The position numbers and the translations under genes were made by a program. The notes below the pieces were generated by a model, which did no database searches, was not told the DNA's origin, and worked only from the letters and a program-made list of their open reading frames with translations. A stretch of 21,920 nt of DNA from a virus: positions 1-21,920 of IMG/VR virus record IMGVR_UViG_3300031772_009615; one strand, 5' to 3'. Shown here one piece after another: positions 20,795-21,920 of this stretch (the first letter of the stretch is position 1; each line of letters opens with the position of its first letter).

Positions 20795-21064
20795 TCAGAA
20801 CGGGACTCCGTCGTCCGGCGTATCGGTCGGGAAGCCGTCCTCGGCCTCGGGGACTGCCGCGGCTCGGGCTGCCGCCGGCCGCTCGTCGGCTGACTTGTAG
20901 ACGATGTAGTCCGGCTGTCCGTCTTTTTCTTTGAACCCGTTAGTCCAAATGGAAAGCCGGATATCCGGTCCCGTGGGGTTTGTCAGGACGACGGATAAAA
21001 ATGTTTTTCCGTCGCGTGTCGTTTTCTTCCAGGCGACACCGACCTGGGCCATTTTTGCACTCAT
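20795..21064 (-). CDS. Small DUF736-like protein with SSB-type acidic tail
   Basis: This 89-residue protein starts at ATG 21064 with AAAGGAGA upstream and a four-base overlap with the previous gene. The core VGVAWKKTTRDGKTFLSVVL resembles the GAAWKK-(S/T)-(R)-(E/D)-G-x-x-(Y/F)-LSV segment of DUF736 proteins. A second strand is seen in IRLSIWTNGFKEKDG. The last residues are DTPDDGVPF. Bacterial and phage SSBs end in a similar D-D-x-(I/V)-P-F tip, which recruits partner proteins. It may serve as a small ssDNA-binding partner of the Sak4-like ATPase next to it; binding is inferred. Confidence 0.62.
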   Translation of the reverse strand: MSAKMAQVGVAWKKTTRDGKTFLSVVLTNPTGPDIRLSIWTNGFKEKDGQPDYIVYKSADERPAAARAAAVPEAEDGFPTDTPDDGVPF

Positions 21065-21432
21065 TCTGAATCTCCTTTGCCCTTCCCCTTGACATCGGCC
21101 GCGGCACTCATTAAACTTAAGTTGATTGCTGGTGCCTGGCCTCTTCGGGGGTCGGGCTTTTTTATTTCCCTTACCCTGGCCCGGGGATCCCGGACCGGCC
21201 GATTGATGGTCATTCTTGTTTTTCCTTTGATTCGTTCCCCCAAGTTGGATTTATGCCAAGCCTTGGCTCGGCAGATGCTACTATCGAAATCCTGCCACGG
21301 GCGATTCCTGCGCATGAAACGGCCGCAGCTACCGCATCGTGGGATTATGGTCAATCCGGCCGCGTTCGCACGTTTGAACGCATTTAGGCTTGATTTTCCG
21401 GCATAGAGAAGGCTGGTCTTGAGTTGATTCAT
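21061..21432 (-). CDS. Small basic protein with a CxxC motif
   Basis: This 123-residue protein starts at ATG 21432, overlapping the regulator gene by four bases (ATGA). It has CGSCGRF (33-39) and Cys54 within a basic region, a possible incomplete zinc site. The C-terminal half is rich in Arg, Lys and Pro and seems unstructured. An internal ATG at 21210 has AAAGGA upstream and could yield a 49-residue form that lacks the cysteines. I do not recognise a family; nucleic-acid binding is possible from the charge. Confidence 0.55.
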   Translation of the reverse strand: MNQLKTSLLYAGKSSLNAFKRANAAGLTIIPRCGSCGRFMRRNRPWQDFDSSICRAKAWHKSNLGERIKGKTRMTINRPVRDPRARVREIKKPDPRRGQAPAINLSLMSAAADVKGKGKGDSE

Positions 21433-21920
21433 AAGACCTCCCCCTTCAAGCGCTCATCCAGCTCCGTCGCGATCTGCTTCAGCATTCCGATCTTCCGGCT
21501 GATGGACCGATGTTCGGCTCTGTCGATGCGGCCGTCTGTCCTCGCCGCTTTGACGAGCTCCTGGATCCGGCCGACGAGACGGGAGAGGTCGAGCTGCTGT
21601 TCTTGGAGGTCCGATGAGGATCCTGCCCGGACCTGGTCCTCCCGGACGACGCGAAAGCCTTCCGGGATGAAAAAGCTTATGAGTTCCAGCGCCACGTTAG
21701 GATAGTGCTTCGCGGCCGCGCGGATGATGTTGCGGGCGAAATCGGCGTCGCTGCGGATCGTCCCGTTGCAATGCCGCTGGAGGGTGTCGGTCTTGAGCTC
21801 CAGTTCTGCGGCCAGAACTTTCTTGTCCGGCCGGCGGGTTTCCGGAGAGGCGAAGTTGATGAGGTAATTCAAGACGCTTTGGAAATCCGATGCGTATGGT
21901 GTATTCGGATTGTAGTTCAT
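21429..21920 (-). CDS. Putative phage regulatory protein, CII/CP76-like
   Basis: This 163-residue protein begins at the last base of the window, so its upstream control region is not visible. Residues about 33-60 (KKVLAAELELKTDTLQRHCN) look like a helix-turn-helix with an AAELE...TLQRHCNG pattern recalling phage CII-like (CP76) regulators. The middle (NIIRAAAKHYPNVALELISF) is helical, and the C-terminal part (LSRLVGRIQELVKAARTDGR, then an ISRKIGMLKQIATELDERLK segment) could form a helical oligomerisation region. As the first gene before the recombination module it may control early transcription. The regulator class is tentative. Confidence 0.5.
   Translation of the reverse strand: MNYNPNTPYASDFQSVLNYLINFASPETRRPDKKVLAAELELKTDTLQRHCNGTIRSDADFARNIIRAAAKHYPNVALELISFFIPEGFRVVREDQVRAGSSSDLQEQQLDLSRLVGRIQELVKAARTDGRIDRAEHRSISRKIGMLKQIATELDERLKGEVL

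Noticed and set aside
1-21920. tRNA genes, CRISPR arrays, insertion sequences and attachment sites
   Set aside because: No cloverleaf-like sequence, regularly spaced repeat array, transposase or integrase gene was seen on reading both strands; a dedicated search was not possible.

Overview
The window is a contiguous piece of a tailed double-stranded DNA bacteriophage or prophage (HK97-like head, long non-contractile tail of the siphovirus kind). Every supported gene lies on the minus strand, so the biological reading order runs from position 21920 down to position 1. Gene packing is very tight: many neighbours share an ATGA stop/start overlap and most starts have a strong AGGAGG-type ribosome binding site. 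The host is a bacterium that uses such sites, with GC-rich coding DNA, but nothing in the window identifies it. No integrase, tRNA gene, CRISPR array or host gene was seen. The first gene looks like a CII-type regulator, which hints at a temperate phage, but this is inference.

Early region (21920 to about 15889). A helix-turn-helix regulator is followed by a small zinc-motif protein, a small DUF736-like protein with an SSB-type acidic tail, a RecA-fold ATPase of the Sak4/AAA_24 kind, a coiled-coil protein and a zinc ribbon. Next comes a replication initiator (winged helix plus a Phg_2220_C-like domain). Four tandem 11-bp repeats followed by an AT-rich stretch lie inside its linker, in the order of the lambda origin inside gene O. 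Then come small zinc-binding, membrane and helical proteins and a RusA Holliday junction resolvase. Together these form a recombination and replication module.

Middle region (15860 to 11894). It holds a two-helix membrane protein (candidate holin), a GIY-YIG nuclease fusion, a smaller paralogue of that protein's N-terminal domain, an M15-type endolysin, three small coiled-coil or membrane proteins, a ParB-like protein and a C5-cytosine DNA methyltransferase. The nuclease pair sits between the candidate holin and the endolysin and is AT-richer than its surroundings.

Late region (11897 to 1). Small and large terminase, portal fused to a Mu F/SPP1 gp7-type head protein, prohead protease, major capsid protein, a probable head-surface protein, connector genes, a tail-terminator candidate, a 27-codon ORF, tail tube, the tail assembly chaperone pair G/GT with a GGGAAAC slippery site, and the start of the tape measure protein, which runs off the window. 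The most notable observations are the putative origin inside the initiator gene, the paired nuclease-like paralogues in the lysis region, the Sak4 plus SSB-tail pair, and the reconstructed frameshift in the tail chaperone gene.
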